Origin: Hawksworthiomyces lignivorus
Lineage: Eukaryota > Ascomycota > Sordariomycetes > Ophiostomatales > Ophiostomataceae
Length of the DNA stretch: 29,200 bases
Direction: 5' to 3'
Assembly: GCA_002917075.1 (NCBI GenBank)
Contig: NTMA01000141.1
Span: 48,423 to 77,622 of the forward strand
A program made the position numbers and the translations under genes. The notes beneath the pieces were generated by a model. It was not told the DNA's origin and searched no databases. It worked only from the letters and a program-made list of their open reading frames with translations. Shown here piece by piece: positions 9,263 to 19,146 of this stretch. Within the stretch, counting starts at the first letter, position 1; every line of letters begins with the position of its first letter.

Positions 9263-11515
9263 CTAGGTCGCCTTGCCCTTTTCTACGTCCCGGGGCATCG
9301 CTGCATTGGCCCCTTCCTCCAGCGCGGTCTCTGCCTCGGCTTCCGTGGCCCTCTGCGACGCCGGTAGGTCGCGCAGCTCGGCGCCGTCGGCGCCGTCTTT
9401 CGCCTCCTGGCCGACCTCCGCCGGCTGCTCGGACGGCGGCTCTGCCGTGGCGGCGCTGGCGGGCTTCTTCTTGTTCTTCTTGACGCTCTTCCACTCCACT
9501 GTGCCGGAGCCCAGGATGGTCAGGCACGCCAGGATGAGCGACATGAGGAACACCTTCTGCAGGGCCAGCGCGTACGAGAGGATGACGGCCTGCACCGCCT
9601 CGGGCGGGTACAGCCGGCTCAGCGCCGCCTGCACGTCCGAGGCGCCGCTGTCGACGACGACGCGCGGATCGACGGTGGGGGCGCGCAGGGCCAGCTCGGC
9701 CAGCAGGCGGCTCTGGAACAGGTTCTGGCCCACGGACAAGAAGACGGTGCCAGCGATGGTCTGCATGAACATCATGGCGGACGTGCCGAGTGCGATGTCG
9801 CGGCCCTTGAGCACCGTCTGCGGCACCATCAGCGACTGCTGGCCGCCGAAGCCGAAGCTCAGGCCGAGGATGATGAGCGAGGCGATCCTGGCAGAAAAAA
9901 GAAAAAAAAATTAGTGCCAGCTCAGGGCTGGAAGCAGCAGGAGAGAGTGGAGCAGCAGAACACTTACCAGTACCCGTTGCTGGTGTCGACGGAGAACCGG
10001 GTGATGAGGCCGGACGCGATGGACGACAGCGTCGAGCCCATCAGCATCAGCGGCACGTAGTAGCCAATGGCCGTCGTCTGTGCAAGCGCCAGTTAGCAAG
10101 GCGGTGCCAATTTTTAGCTGGGGGGAGGGGGAGGGTGGGGGGGGGTGGGCAGAGAAAGGGGAGAACGCGGCTGCGTACCAGAAAGCCGGCGCTGAAGGCG
10201 CACACCGCGGTAGCGGCGGTCGTCGCCAGCATGTTGATGCCGGACTGCTGCGCCGACACGTTGCGCACCGCCTGGAACCACACGGGCAGGTAGTAGGTCA
10301 GCGGGAACAGCATGCCCATGAGGCAGAACATGTACACGAGGGCCGAGGCCATGGAGCGGTTCTTGACGATGCGCGTCGGCAGCGTCGCGCCGTCGCCCTC
10401 GTAGATCTGCACGCCGGCCCACGCCGCGAAGCACACGCCGAACAGCACCAGCAGCAGCACGATGCGCCAGCTGCTCCACGCGTACGTGCTGCCGGCCCAC
10501 TGCAGGGCCAGCAGCAGGCAGATGATGCTGGGCATGATGAAGACGGTGCCGAGAAAGTCAAACTTGGCCAGGAACTGGCGGAGCGTCAGGCGCGTGGCCC
10601 GCGTCTCCTGGCCGGGGAGGTTGAGAAGAAACGCGATGATCGGGATGGTCACGCCGCCGATCGGGAGATTGATCCAGAAGCACCACCCTATATGACCGCG
10701 AAGTCAGCACAATGTGTGAAAAACCGTAGCGAAAAGCGGCGATGAGAGAAAATCCAAAGACGAAAGTATACGTACGCCATGTAACGTGGTCTGCCAGAGC
10801 GCCACCGATCGTCGGTCCGACGACCTGCGCGACGCCCATCGCCGCACCCATCGCGCCGGTGTACTTGGGCCGCTTGTGCAGTGGTAAGCTGTGTGCGAGA
10901 ATCTGACATACGCGCAGTGCACGTTAGCATACAGAGCCGTGTTATTTTGTTCGTGGGAGAGCTCTAATGCCTCGATAGTCTTTTGAACTTACCGTCAAGG
11001 CGCCCGTGGCCACGCCTGCGGTGCCGAGGCCAGCAATAGCCCGCCCGACAATGAGAGCCGGCGAGTTGGGCGCCGCGGCGCAGATGACGGAGCCAACTTC
11101 GAAGATCGCAATGGCCACGAGGAAAACCCACTTGATGTTGAATTCGGCATACATCCGACCAAACGGGAGCTGGAAACACGCCGACGTCAGCAGATACGCC
11201 GAACCGTACCAGCCGATGTCGGGAAGGGAGTCGAACTGGGTTGTGATTTTGGGAATGGCGGTGGCGATGATGGTTCGGTCCTAGAGGCAAGTCAGAACAA
11301 GGAAATATAGGCGGCAGATCAGCATACGGGGGTCGTGACGGCTCTCTCACCAAAGATACACACAGCAGCGCCAGTATCAGAGCTATCATAACAGACAACA
11401 ACTTGACGCCAGTCGGGTACTCGGGATTCTCCTGGGTTTCGACTTTCTTGATAGGCCCCTGGGAGCTGCTCTCGTCGGCACTCTCGAGCCGGGCGTGGTC
11501 CTTGGACTTATTCAT
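9263..11515 (-). CDS. MFS drug/metabolite exporter, DHA2-like 14-TM, 6 exons
   Basis: Exons are complement of 11351..11515, 10993..11280, 10776..10902, 10179..10687, 9968..10077 and 9263..9887, giving 607 aa. Introns are 70, 90, 88, 101 and 80 nt, all GT-AG and frame-consistent. Translation starts [12 protein letters not shown], a charged cytosolic tail; TM1 ends ...CVSL and the next exon opens [10 protein letters not shown], the LDxTI signature of the 14-TM H+-antiporter branch. Later motifs are [31 protein letters not shown] and WINLPIGG. The ~100-residue C-terminal tail is Ala/Glu/Lys-rich. The family exports drugs or secondary metabolites at the plasma membrane or vesicles; the substrate is unknown. 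It is divergent from the Zn2Cys6 regulator, a common arrangement for a pump and its regulator. Confidence 0.92.
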
Positions 11516-11849
11516 TTTCGGGAGTGTTGAAAATGCAGGGCTTCAGATAATAATTCAATAAAATGGGCAGAGAAACACAAGTAGCCTTACAGAACTACAT
11601 CAATTGCAATAAAAATAAATTAAAGGAGTGGAGGAGGAATTGCGGCTCTGAATATAGATCAAAGCCAAGAATATAAAGAGCAAGAATCGAATGGGGAGAA
11701 CATCAGAAGGGAAGAGAGCCAACCCATTCCCGGATGAAATTATTATATATGAGAAATAATGATTCCATCCAAGGAGAAACCTGCAGACGAGACAACTACC
11801 GACAGAACTGGAAAAGTAAGAAACGGGTGAAAGTTGAAGCTCTGAAGCC

Positions 11850-11864
11850 CTCGGGACACCCGAG
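11850..11864. promoter_or_regulatory. Candidate Zn2Cys6 site: perfect palindrome with CGG-N5-CCG
   Basis: Ctcggg-aca-cccgag is a perfect 6-bp inverted repeat with a 3-nt spacer, and contains CGG and CCG triplets separated by five bases. Binuclear-cluster dimers typically bind such CGG pairs. It lies 335 bp upstream of the MFS start codon and about 1.05 kb upstream of the regulator's start codon. Confidence 0.4.
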
Positions 11865-12108
11865 AGGCCCAAGCCGGACGACTGATCAGACGAGCCACGG
11901 CCGCAGCAGTGAAAATTTTCAGGCATTCCTCCTCCAGGAGTGCTCCTCCCGGGTTCCTGGTTCACCCCGAGGCCATAAATTAAGCTGCAGAAACACGCAA
12001 TTTGGAAGCGCTGGGTAGCAATGGAGGCGCTGGCACTGTCTGAGAGGGAGATTGCTGGTGGCAGAGCATTTCCCTTTTCAGCCAAGAAAAGCCGATGCGT
12101 CCGCCCGA

Positions 12109-12132
12109 TTGGCTGGCGTATAAGTCAGCCAA
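12109..12132. promoter_or_regulatory. Inverted repeat flanking a TATAAG
   Basis: Ttggctg and cagccaa (perfect 7-bp arms) flank a 10-nt spacer containing tataag. The arms include CCAAT-like CCAA/TTGG cores. It could be an operator around a plus-strand core promoter for the regulator, which would then have a long leader of about 750 nt. Confidence 0.35.
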
Positions 12133-12910
12133 CTTCATCGGAGTATATCGTGACGGCCGAATGACCGAAGGCCCAAAGCTGTCTTCAGCCTCTCTCTCTC
12201 TCCACTCTCCAGCTCTCCACCAAAACATCCGTCGGCGGAGTTTACGAGACGAGTTGCCAGCCATATACGAGTACGAGCAAGGGCACCCTGTAATTACTGA
12301 TTACTCTCCCATTTCACAGCTGTTCCTCCGTAACGGTTTTCTCTCGAAGTAGTGCCGTAATTCGCTTCGCGAGCTTTTCCCACAAAGTCATCCGCCAAAC
12401 ACCGAAGTCCCCCCAAAACAAGCCTCCCCCCATACCACCAACCGGCGTTCGTTTACAGCCGATTTTCTTGCCAACTGCCTTCCATTTTCCTCTAACAAAA
12501 GCCTCTTAAACTTCCCAAACTGCTACATCCGGCCCCATATGGTGTAGCGACCCGCGAGACGCCTCAGCAGCACCCCCCCCCCCTGCTTCTGCTTCTTCTT
12601 TGCTGTTAGCTATGGGGAGAAGACCATTCTAGCAGTCAGCGAGAAGAAAGGTGCATTCTTTTGCCACCTGCGGGCGGTGCCGCGTGTCACTGAAAATAGG
12701 CACGAGCCAAAAGAACAAAAAAAAAAAAAAACAGTTGAAGCAGCAGACCTACACCTACGTGTGCTCGGCAGAGTCGCCCTGTGTTTTCTGCAGTTCCCGA
12801 ACAGGAAAAGCAATATACACACCTCATGCACGACATTGCTTCCCCCAGACACCACGGTATATCATATCACCCACCCTACACCATCTTCATAACGAGCGCC
12901 GTCTGTATCG

Positions 12911-15880
12911 ATGGCCGACCAACAGACGGCGTCGGCTTCCAGCCCGGCAGTCCCGGCATCGCCGCCATCGTCAGCTGAAGTCCCCAAGTTTCGGCCCCGG
13001 GCCTGTGCACGGTGCAGCTTGTCCAAGCTGAAATGCAACTGGCTGTCCGAACCAGGCGAGGCTCCGTGCGAAAGGTATGTCTCAGCCCGTCACGATCGGC
13101 ACTTTTGCAAGAAGCGCTAGAAGCTAATTTCGGCTGTTGTGCAGATGCGCTAGAAGCAAGGCGGAATGCGTGCTTCCCAGCCTCAAGCCCCGGGGGCCTC
13201 GACGAGGCAATCCTACGTGAGCTCCCTCTCTTCTCTCTTCTACTTCTTTTTTTTTTTTTTTTAATCATTTTGTTTTGTTTTTCTTTTGCATTTTCCAATT
13301 CTTGGGCGCGCAGCTTTGCGCATCGTGCTGCCAAGAAAGTCTCTTGCACTTTTGCTCCACATTAATCATGCGATGTTGATCCGGCGCACTTTCTCTGACC
13401 ATGCAGCAGACGTGTTGGCCAGCTGGAGCAGAAGCTCGACGGCATCATGTCGCTGCTGACCGCCAGCAAGCACATCCAGGCGACGCCGCAGGCAGCAAAA
13501 GCAGACAGCGCCGCCGCCGCCGCCGCCGCGCTAGCAGCCCGGCCGTTAGCCCCAGCCGTGCCGACCGCTTCCGGGTCCTCCCTGGGCGACACGCCGTCCG
13601 AGCACAGGGACTCGCCGCCCGTGCTCCCGTCCCGCGGGCGATCGCTGTCGGCGGCTGCGTCGCCGCACTCGCCGGGATCCGCCACCTCGTCGTCGACGCA
13701 CCAGCAGCAGCTGCAGCAGCCGCCGTACCTCTCTCTCCAGCCCGGCACGCAGTCCGTCAGCCCCGCCCTGTCTGCGACCCCCGCGACCCCCGCGACCCCC
13801 GCGTCCGGCTCCGCGCTGCCCAGCTACAGCACGCTGGCCACGTCCATCTCGCGCCAGCAGTTCTACCCGTACGCGGGGGGGATGCCGCACCACGGCCACA
13901 ACCACAGCCACGGCAGCCACAGCCATAGTCACCAGCACCACCAACACCAGCAGCACTCGTCCCAGACGTCCCCCCTGCCGGCGCTCCGCGTGCTGCCGCC
14001 GCTGGAGCACATCGAGCTGATGCCGGGCCTCAAGATCACGTTCCACGACGCCGACCTCGCGCTGGCTGACTACCGCCGCGTGTACTCGCCGTATTTCCCG
14101 TTCGTGCCGCTGTCGCCCGACGTGTCCGCGTACGACATGTACCAGACGCAGCCGTTTCTGTTCCGCGTGCTGGTGCTGGTGGTGCTGCCGCAGTCGCCGC
14201 AGACGCAGCGCGACGCCAAGCGCTGGGTGCGCGAGCAGGCGGCGCGCCAGGTGGTCGTCGAGGAGAAAAAGGAGCTGTGTCTGCTGCAGGCGCTGCTGCT
14301 GTACGTGGCGTGGTTCGACCTCGGCTACTACATCGACCCCAAGGTGACGCCGATGCTGCAGCTGGCGGTGGGCCTGGCGTCGGACCTGGGGCTGCACAAG
14401 CCGGCGCAGGCCATGGGGCTCGGCGGCGCCATGAACACGTTCATCTCGGACGCCGCCGCCGCGCTGCGCGGCTTCGGCTTCCACCGGCCCGAGCACACGC
14501 TGCAGGACATGCGCGCCATGCTGGGCTGCTACTACATGTGCGCGCTGACCGGCACGCTGTTCCGCCGCATGCCACCCGTGCCCTTCTCCGACTACATGGC
14601 GCACTGCTGCACCGTGCTGCTGCGCGCGCGCGAGTGCGCCTCGGACCCGTTCCTGGTCGCGCTCGTGCAGCTGCACCAGGTCGGCACGCGCATGGCCGCG
14701 TCGCTGCCCAACCCGGAGGTCGAGCTGCCCGCGCACACGTCGTTTGGCGCCATGCACATGACCATGTCCGTGCTGCGGCGCGAGCTCGACGCCATCATCC
14801 ACGATCAGCCGGGCGAGGTGAAGAGCAACTGTGGGTGTTCCCCCCCCCCCCCCNNNNNNNNNNNNNNGGGGAAAAAAAAAAAAAAAAAAAAAAAAACTTG
14901 ACTGACTTTTTTCTTGCGCAGGCTTCCTCTGGACGCACTACCACTGCCTGGTCATGCGCCTGTACGAGTCGGCCATGTACATGCGGCTGCAGCCGTCGGC
15001 GACGGCGACGGCGGACCCGGCGGACCCGGGTCGCCGCGAGGAAGCACTGTGGAGCTGCCTGCAGGCGACGCGCGACTTCTTCGACGCGTTCACGGCGGTG
15101 CCGTCGCACGTCGTGGGCGTGCTGCCGCTGACGGCCACGGCGCACCTGTCGTTTGGCATCGTCACGCTGACGCGCCTGCTCTCGCTCGACGACCCGGCCT
15201 GGCACATCGCCCAGGCCCGCCGCAGCGTCGACTTTGTCACCCTCGCCCTGCGCCTCGAGGAGCACTTCCAGGCCGCCGACGACTACGACCACAGCCAGAG
15301 CGCTGCCGCCGGCGGCGGCGGCGCCCTCGGCGGCGCCGACGCGTCGGCGACGGCAACAACTGCGAATCACATCCGCAGAAGCAGCGCCGGCAGCGCCAAC
15401 GGCGGCATCGGCAGCAGCAGCAGCAGCAGCGGCTCCAGCGGCCTCGGGCGCAAGATGCGCTACTCGCCCGTCGACAGCCGCACCTTCCTGGCGGCCCACC
15501 GCGACAAGATGCGCTGGATCCGCATCTGGTACGCCACCAAGATGCCGGCCGACCCGCAGCAGCAGCCAGAGCGGCCAGCGCAGCGGCAGCAGCAACAGCA
15601 GCAGCCATTACTGCCACAGCAACAACAGCCGCCGCAGCAGCATGACTATTCTGGCTTGCCTTACTACCAGACAGCACTGGGAACGCCAAGCGGAGGGGTA
15701 GGTGTGGCGCGGCCCGACTCCTCGGCGGCGCTCAACCAGCAGCAGCAGCAGCTCCCATCAAGCTCAATGATGGACATTGACACAGAAGGGCTTTTGGGTG
15801 CGTCCGAGGAGTTCGACAGCATGTTTTGGAAGGCAATCTTCAGCCTTGACGGCTCGTGGGACCCGGTTGACTACTCATAA
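12911..15880 (+). CDS. Zn2Cys6 transcription factor, 4 exons
   Basis: Exons are 12911..13074, 13145..13216, 13410..14830 and 14922..15880, giving 871 aa. Introns are 70, 193 and 91 nt as written; the third contains 14 N, so its true length is unknown. The zinc cluster spans exons 1-2: Cys32, 35, 42, 53, 56 and 63 (C-x2-C-x6-C-x10-C-x2-C-x6-C), followed by a basic Pro-Arg-Gly linker and a short coiled coil (VGQLEQKLDGIMSLL, about 81-96). Next come Ala/Ser/Pro/Gln-rich sequence, a His-rich tract (12 His within about 239-261) and a helical fungal regulatory region (about 275-700). Late insertions are Ser/Gly- and Gln-rich, and the C-terminus is acidic (Met-Asp-Ile-Asp-Thr-Glu; a possible activation domain). 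A nuclear DNA-binding activator is expected; its targets are unknown, and the divergent MFS gene is the natural first candidate. Confidence 0.92.
14840..14896. other. Assembly gap between homopolymers, inside intron 3
   Basis: A C14 run (14840-14853) is followed by 14 N (14854-14867), G4 and A25 (14872-14896). The frames on both sides fit a single intron (14831-14921), so the gap does not damage the gene model. The gap length is probably arbitrary. Confidence 0.9.
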
Positions 15881-16073
15881 GAAGAGATTGCCGGCGGCGA
15901 TGTGGGCAAAGGTGCAAAGTCGGCAAGATACCACGAAAACAAAAATCGCATGGCGTAGACAAAATAAGATAGATGAAGCAATAGGGAAACGGTGCGGGCA
16001 CTAACTGTTTTAGGGACGAATCAGGCATCCATCTAAGAGCCAGCTGAAACAGAAAGTAATAGCGTATAGGGCT

Positions 16074-16115
16074 GCGTATGCGGATGCGGATGCGGGTGCG
16101 GATGCGAATGCGAAA
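16074..16115. repeat. Imperfect hexanucleotide repeat (GCGGAT)n
   Basis: Seven consecutive 6-bp units (gcgtat, gcggat twice, gcgggt, gcggat, gcgaat, gcgaaa) lie downstream of the regulator gene. It appears to be non-coding. Confidence 0.75.
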
Positions 16116-17247
16116 GGAGTCCAAGAAGACCCGCCACACGCTACACGATGACGTGCGAAGCAAAGAGATAGAAGAGAAAGAAAAAAACGGCGAAACCGTT
16201 CCTGATAACCTAAAATTGCAATCTTCTGCGTCCATCAGCCTTGGCGTATCCGAATTGCTGGGTCCTGGGTCCCCATCAGAACTCAGATCAGCGTGGCATT
16301 GGACGATGTTGCGATGATTTTTTTTTTCTTTTTTTCTTTTTTTTTTTTTTAATTCTCGCTCGTGGCGGAGAGGGGGCGGAGCGCTGATTGCGACTCCAAC
16401 AAGACCCGACAGACCCGCCAAGCCGCATCTTATTATCTGAATGGCTGACCACCTGTGACGACAACGGCAGTACAATGCGAGCTCTCGCCTTCTTGCGTTG
16501 CAGTGGACGGATCAATTCCGAATTGAATCAAATTCCGAATGAATTAGGAGCCACATCGCGAGAAGACCACTCACATCTCGTGGCTGCTATTCGGCCCTGA
16601 GCCTCTGCTGCCTTCAGAACGTATCATACATCTACGACTCCTCTCCACGTACCCTTCGCAGCCCCCAAGGCTGTTTTTATTTTCTTTATTTTATTTTGTT
16701 CAATTTATTTTACTTTATTTGCCTGCAGCCTTGCAAGGCCCACAGCGGCCGACCTACCAGCGGTCGAGAACCGTCTGATCGCGACATAAGGACAATCACG
16801 TCTCCATCTTGCTCGACGGCGCTATGCAGGTTGACGGCGGCTTCAATAGTCTCCCAGCTTTTCCTTTTTATTTTTTTTGTATTTTTATTTCTATTTAATT
16901 TTTATTCTTCCTGCATACCGCCAGTTTGGTTTCGGTCAATACCAAACGTTAGAAGTGCCGAAGGAGGCAAATATATGCTGCCCTGCTGCTCACCATGGCT
17001 CATGCCTTTCGGGGCAGGTCCAATCTCGATGTGCCTTCGTTCCCTAATACACTGAGCCTGCCGGAATAGCTTCGTTCTTTTGCCTCTGGCTCGTCTGCAG
17101 CTGAGAAGGGGGCATGAGGTCATCTTTACCCAAAGCGTCCTCTTAACCCGATGTGTCTCGACTGGAGTTCAGCTCTGCTTCTCTGACACGAGACCAAGCT
17201 GTCCGGTCGTTGGATGCGAGCATCGCAATTTGCTTCTCTCTGACATC

Positions 17248-17254
17248 TATATAT
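17248..17254 (+). promoter_or_regulatory. TATA box candidate for the cupin gene
   Basis: Tatatat lies 164 bp upstream of the ATG at 17418, with a CT-rich tract (17353-17415) running up to the start codon. Confidence 0.45.
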
Positions 17255-17417
17255 TCTCAAGGACGAACTTGCCAGTTGGTCTCGAGGATCTGCTTGGATC
17301 AGTATCACATCAGCAATCACCATCGGCTCAGTAACAGCTACACGCATTCTCAACTCTTCTTTTTTTTTCTCTCAAGTCATTCGAAGAGCCCTCTTCAGCT
17401 TCTCTCTTTTTCCCATC

Positions 17418-18092
17418 ATGGCTGGCGACGACGGACAGAACTGGGACCACTACCTTCAGCATTCCTCAGCCCTGGGCATCCTGCGGCCGGACGCCGTGTT
17501 CGACGTCTTTGGCGGCGGCCAGCAGCAGGACGTGCCGACCATCCGGCTGGTGCGCACGGCCCACGCCGCCGACGGCCTGTCGTACTTTGCCGAGGACGAC
17601 TACCTGGTCGCCTCGCTGTTCCCCCTGGGCGCCGACGGCGCCTCCTTTGCCTATGCCGACCGGCGCTCGGCGGTACCGGTCACGCACCGCACCCACGGCG
17701 GTGGCAGCAGCAGCGGCAGCGGCAGCGGCAGCTCGTCGGCGGCGGCTGCCGCCGGTGGAGGGTCGTCGTCGTCGTCCTCCTCCTCCGGCCTCCCCCGCTG
17801 CCCGTCGACCGGCGCGGCCTTTGTCCTCTGCGACATCCCGCCCTACCGCGCCGCGCTGCCGCTGCGCCGCACGCTGACGCTCGACTACGTCGTCGTGCTA
17901 GCCGGTGAGGTCGCCCTCTGTCTCGACAGCGGCGACGAGAAGACGGTGCAGGCCGGCGAGGTCGTCGTGCAGCAGGGCACGTGCCACGCCTGGGTCAACC
18001 GCACCGGCGCCGCCTGCCGCCTCCTGTATGTCATGCTAGCGGGCAAGAAGATCACGCTGCCCAACGGCACCGTTCTAGACAAGACCGCTTAG
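17418..18092 (+). CDS. Single-domain cupin protein, intronless
   Basis: A single 224-aa exon starts MAGDDGQNWDHYL. The C-terminal half is a cupin barrel: Leu-Asp-Tyr-Val-Val-Val-Leu-Ala-Gly-Glu-Val-Ala-Leu (about 154-166), Val-Gln-Ala-Gly-Glu-Val-Val-Val-Gln-Gln-Gly-Thr-Cys-His-Ala-Trp-Val-Asn (about 177-194), then Ala-Cys-Arg-Leu-Leu-Tyr-Val-Met. Motif 1 lacks the usual His-x-His metal ligands (Asp-Tyr instead), while motif 2 keeps its His, so metal binding is doubtful. A Gly/Ser/Ala-only stretch of about 35 residues (94-130) separates the N- and C-terminal parts. Such small fungal cupins are often found beside metabolic clusters, but no reaction can be assigned. It follows the regulator on the same strand, 1.5 kb downstream. 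Confidence 0.85.
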   Translation: MAGDDGQNWDHYLQHSSALGILRPDAVFDVFGGGQQQDVPTIRLVRTAHAADGLSYFAEDDYLVASLFPLGADGASFAYADRRSAVPVTHRTHGGGSSSGSGSGSSSAAAAAGGGSSSSSSSSGLPRCPSTGAAFVLCDIPPYRAALPLRRTLTLDYVVVLAGEVALCLDSGDEKTVQAGEVVVQQGTCHAWVNRTGAACRLLYVMLAGKKITLPNGTVLDKTA

Positions 18093-18961
18093 AGCATAAG
18101 AATAAGCATAAAAAACGAAGAACAGTGGTGGGGGGAGGAGGGTTCGGGAAGAAAAAGGGTTTTCTTCCATTCCATTCCATTGGCCTCTCTGCTATTACGT
18201 GTATGTAGATATGGCCTCATGAATGGAGCCTCCTTCTTGAACGAGGTTTCCACGTCCTCGGTCAGGCCGGTCTGAGATGTTGGACCGAATTACACGAGTG
18301 CTGCCGGCAGCACAGGGAGCGCAAGTTTTTTGTTTAGTAGCAGCAGCAGTAGTAGCAGTCTCCTTATTTGGTCTAGTAGTCTATTTTCCTTTGTTGTTTA
18401 TTTTAATTATTTTTGCTTCTTTTCCTCTTTCGTACCGTTTCACATGCAATTACATCCTCCTCGTCTGCTGTTGGCCGGGGATGCTGGCATTGCCAGGGTA
18501 GATCTATCCTATCCAACGCATCTACACTATATCGTGTTCTCGCTAACACCAATGAAGAAGCCGGCAGCAGAAACCGGGGCAAAACTTGAAATACTTGTAC
18601 GTGTACACGTAAAAGCCAGGTTATTAGCTACGGAGCAAGTAACGCGCCGCTGTCTTAGAACCTGGTCCAATTGCACGCAGCCTACGACTGCGAACTAGTA
18701 CTTCCTTGTTCCACAGTTTGTTCTAAAAGCTTATTTGGTATTCTAGCACGGGCACACACCCCATCTGCACCGGCGTACGCGGCGTAAGCGGAACGGGCTG
18801 CAACTAATACAATCTTACTGGCTATTACTGGCTCTGCTAGATCGCGCTGGGCCTCACTTGTACCTTACTGGACCCCCAACAGGACCCCAGCAGGACCTTC
18901 TCCTCCGCTCTAGCCTGTATCTAGCCTGTAAGACGCAGGCGGCGACCCCTGCCTAAGGTTA

Positions 18962-18969
18962 CACGTGGG
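18962..18969 (+). promoter_or_regulatory. CACGTGGG, Pho4/NUC-1-type site
   Basis: Cacgtggg matches the high-affinity Pho4 recognition sequence known from yeast; the Neurospora homologue NUC-1 binds CACGTG. It lies about 610 bp upstream of the acid phosphatase ATG. Confidence 0.5.
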
Positions 18970-19036
18970 TGGCTCCCTTCGTGAAGTAAAATACGCAGTG
19001 CTAATCTGATATGCGATTCCAGTGATTGGACCCACG

Positions 19037-19042
19037 CACGTG
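19037..19042 (+). promoter_or_regulatory. Second CACGTG site
   Basis: Cacgtg lies 75 bp downstream of the first site and about 535 bp upstream of the phosphatase ATG. A weaker CACGTT occurs at 19217-19222. Confidence 0.45.
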
Positions 19043-19106
19043 TAAGTCAGGATCGCTGTAATTAGCTGATAAGATATTCACCGAACGCTACAAAGAGGCA
19101 GGTGGA

Positions 19107-19146
19107 ATATGCCACCATATGCCACCATATGCCACCAAATGCCACC
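19107..19146. repeat. 10-bp tandem repeat, four copies
   Basis: Atatgccacc occurs three times in a row, followed by aaatgccacc, about 430 bp upstream of the acid phosphatase start codon. Confidence 0.85.

Larger units (their letters stand above)
11516..12910. promoter_or_regulatory. Shared divergent promoter, MFS and Zn2Cys6 regulator
   Basis: This is 1.4 kb with no credible gene. Features seen: a cluster of palindromes at 11850-11920, a 7-bp inverted repeat around a TATAAG at 12109-12132, CT-rich sequence at 12185-12220, C8-9 and A13 runs near 12575 and 12719, and several CGG/CCG triplets at 12154-12167 and 12229-12238. The small plus-strand frame from ATG 12095 to 12352 resembles no family and is probably leader or promoter sequence. 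Confidence 0.6.
15881..17417. other. Intergenic, regulator 3' flank and cupin promoter
   Basis: This is 1.5 kb without a credible gene. It contains a gcggat-type hexamer repeat (16074-16115), a T-rich run (16317-16350), TA-rich and T-rich stretches at 16674-16720 and 16860-16910, and the cupin promoter at its right end. Confidence 0.5.

Noticed and set aside
12095..12352. 85-codon ATG-initiated ORF in the pump/regulator promoter
   Set aside because: No family resemblance or codon bias; more likely promoter or leader sequence.
13546..14802. 418-codon minus-strand open frame
   Set aside because: It is antisense to the Zn2Cys6 gene and composed of His/Arg/Gln/Val runs; the sense strand carries the conserved domains.
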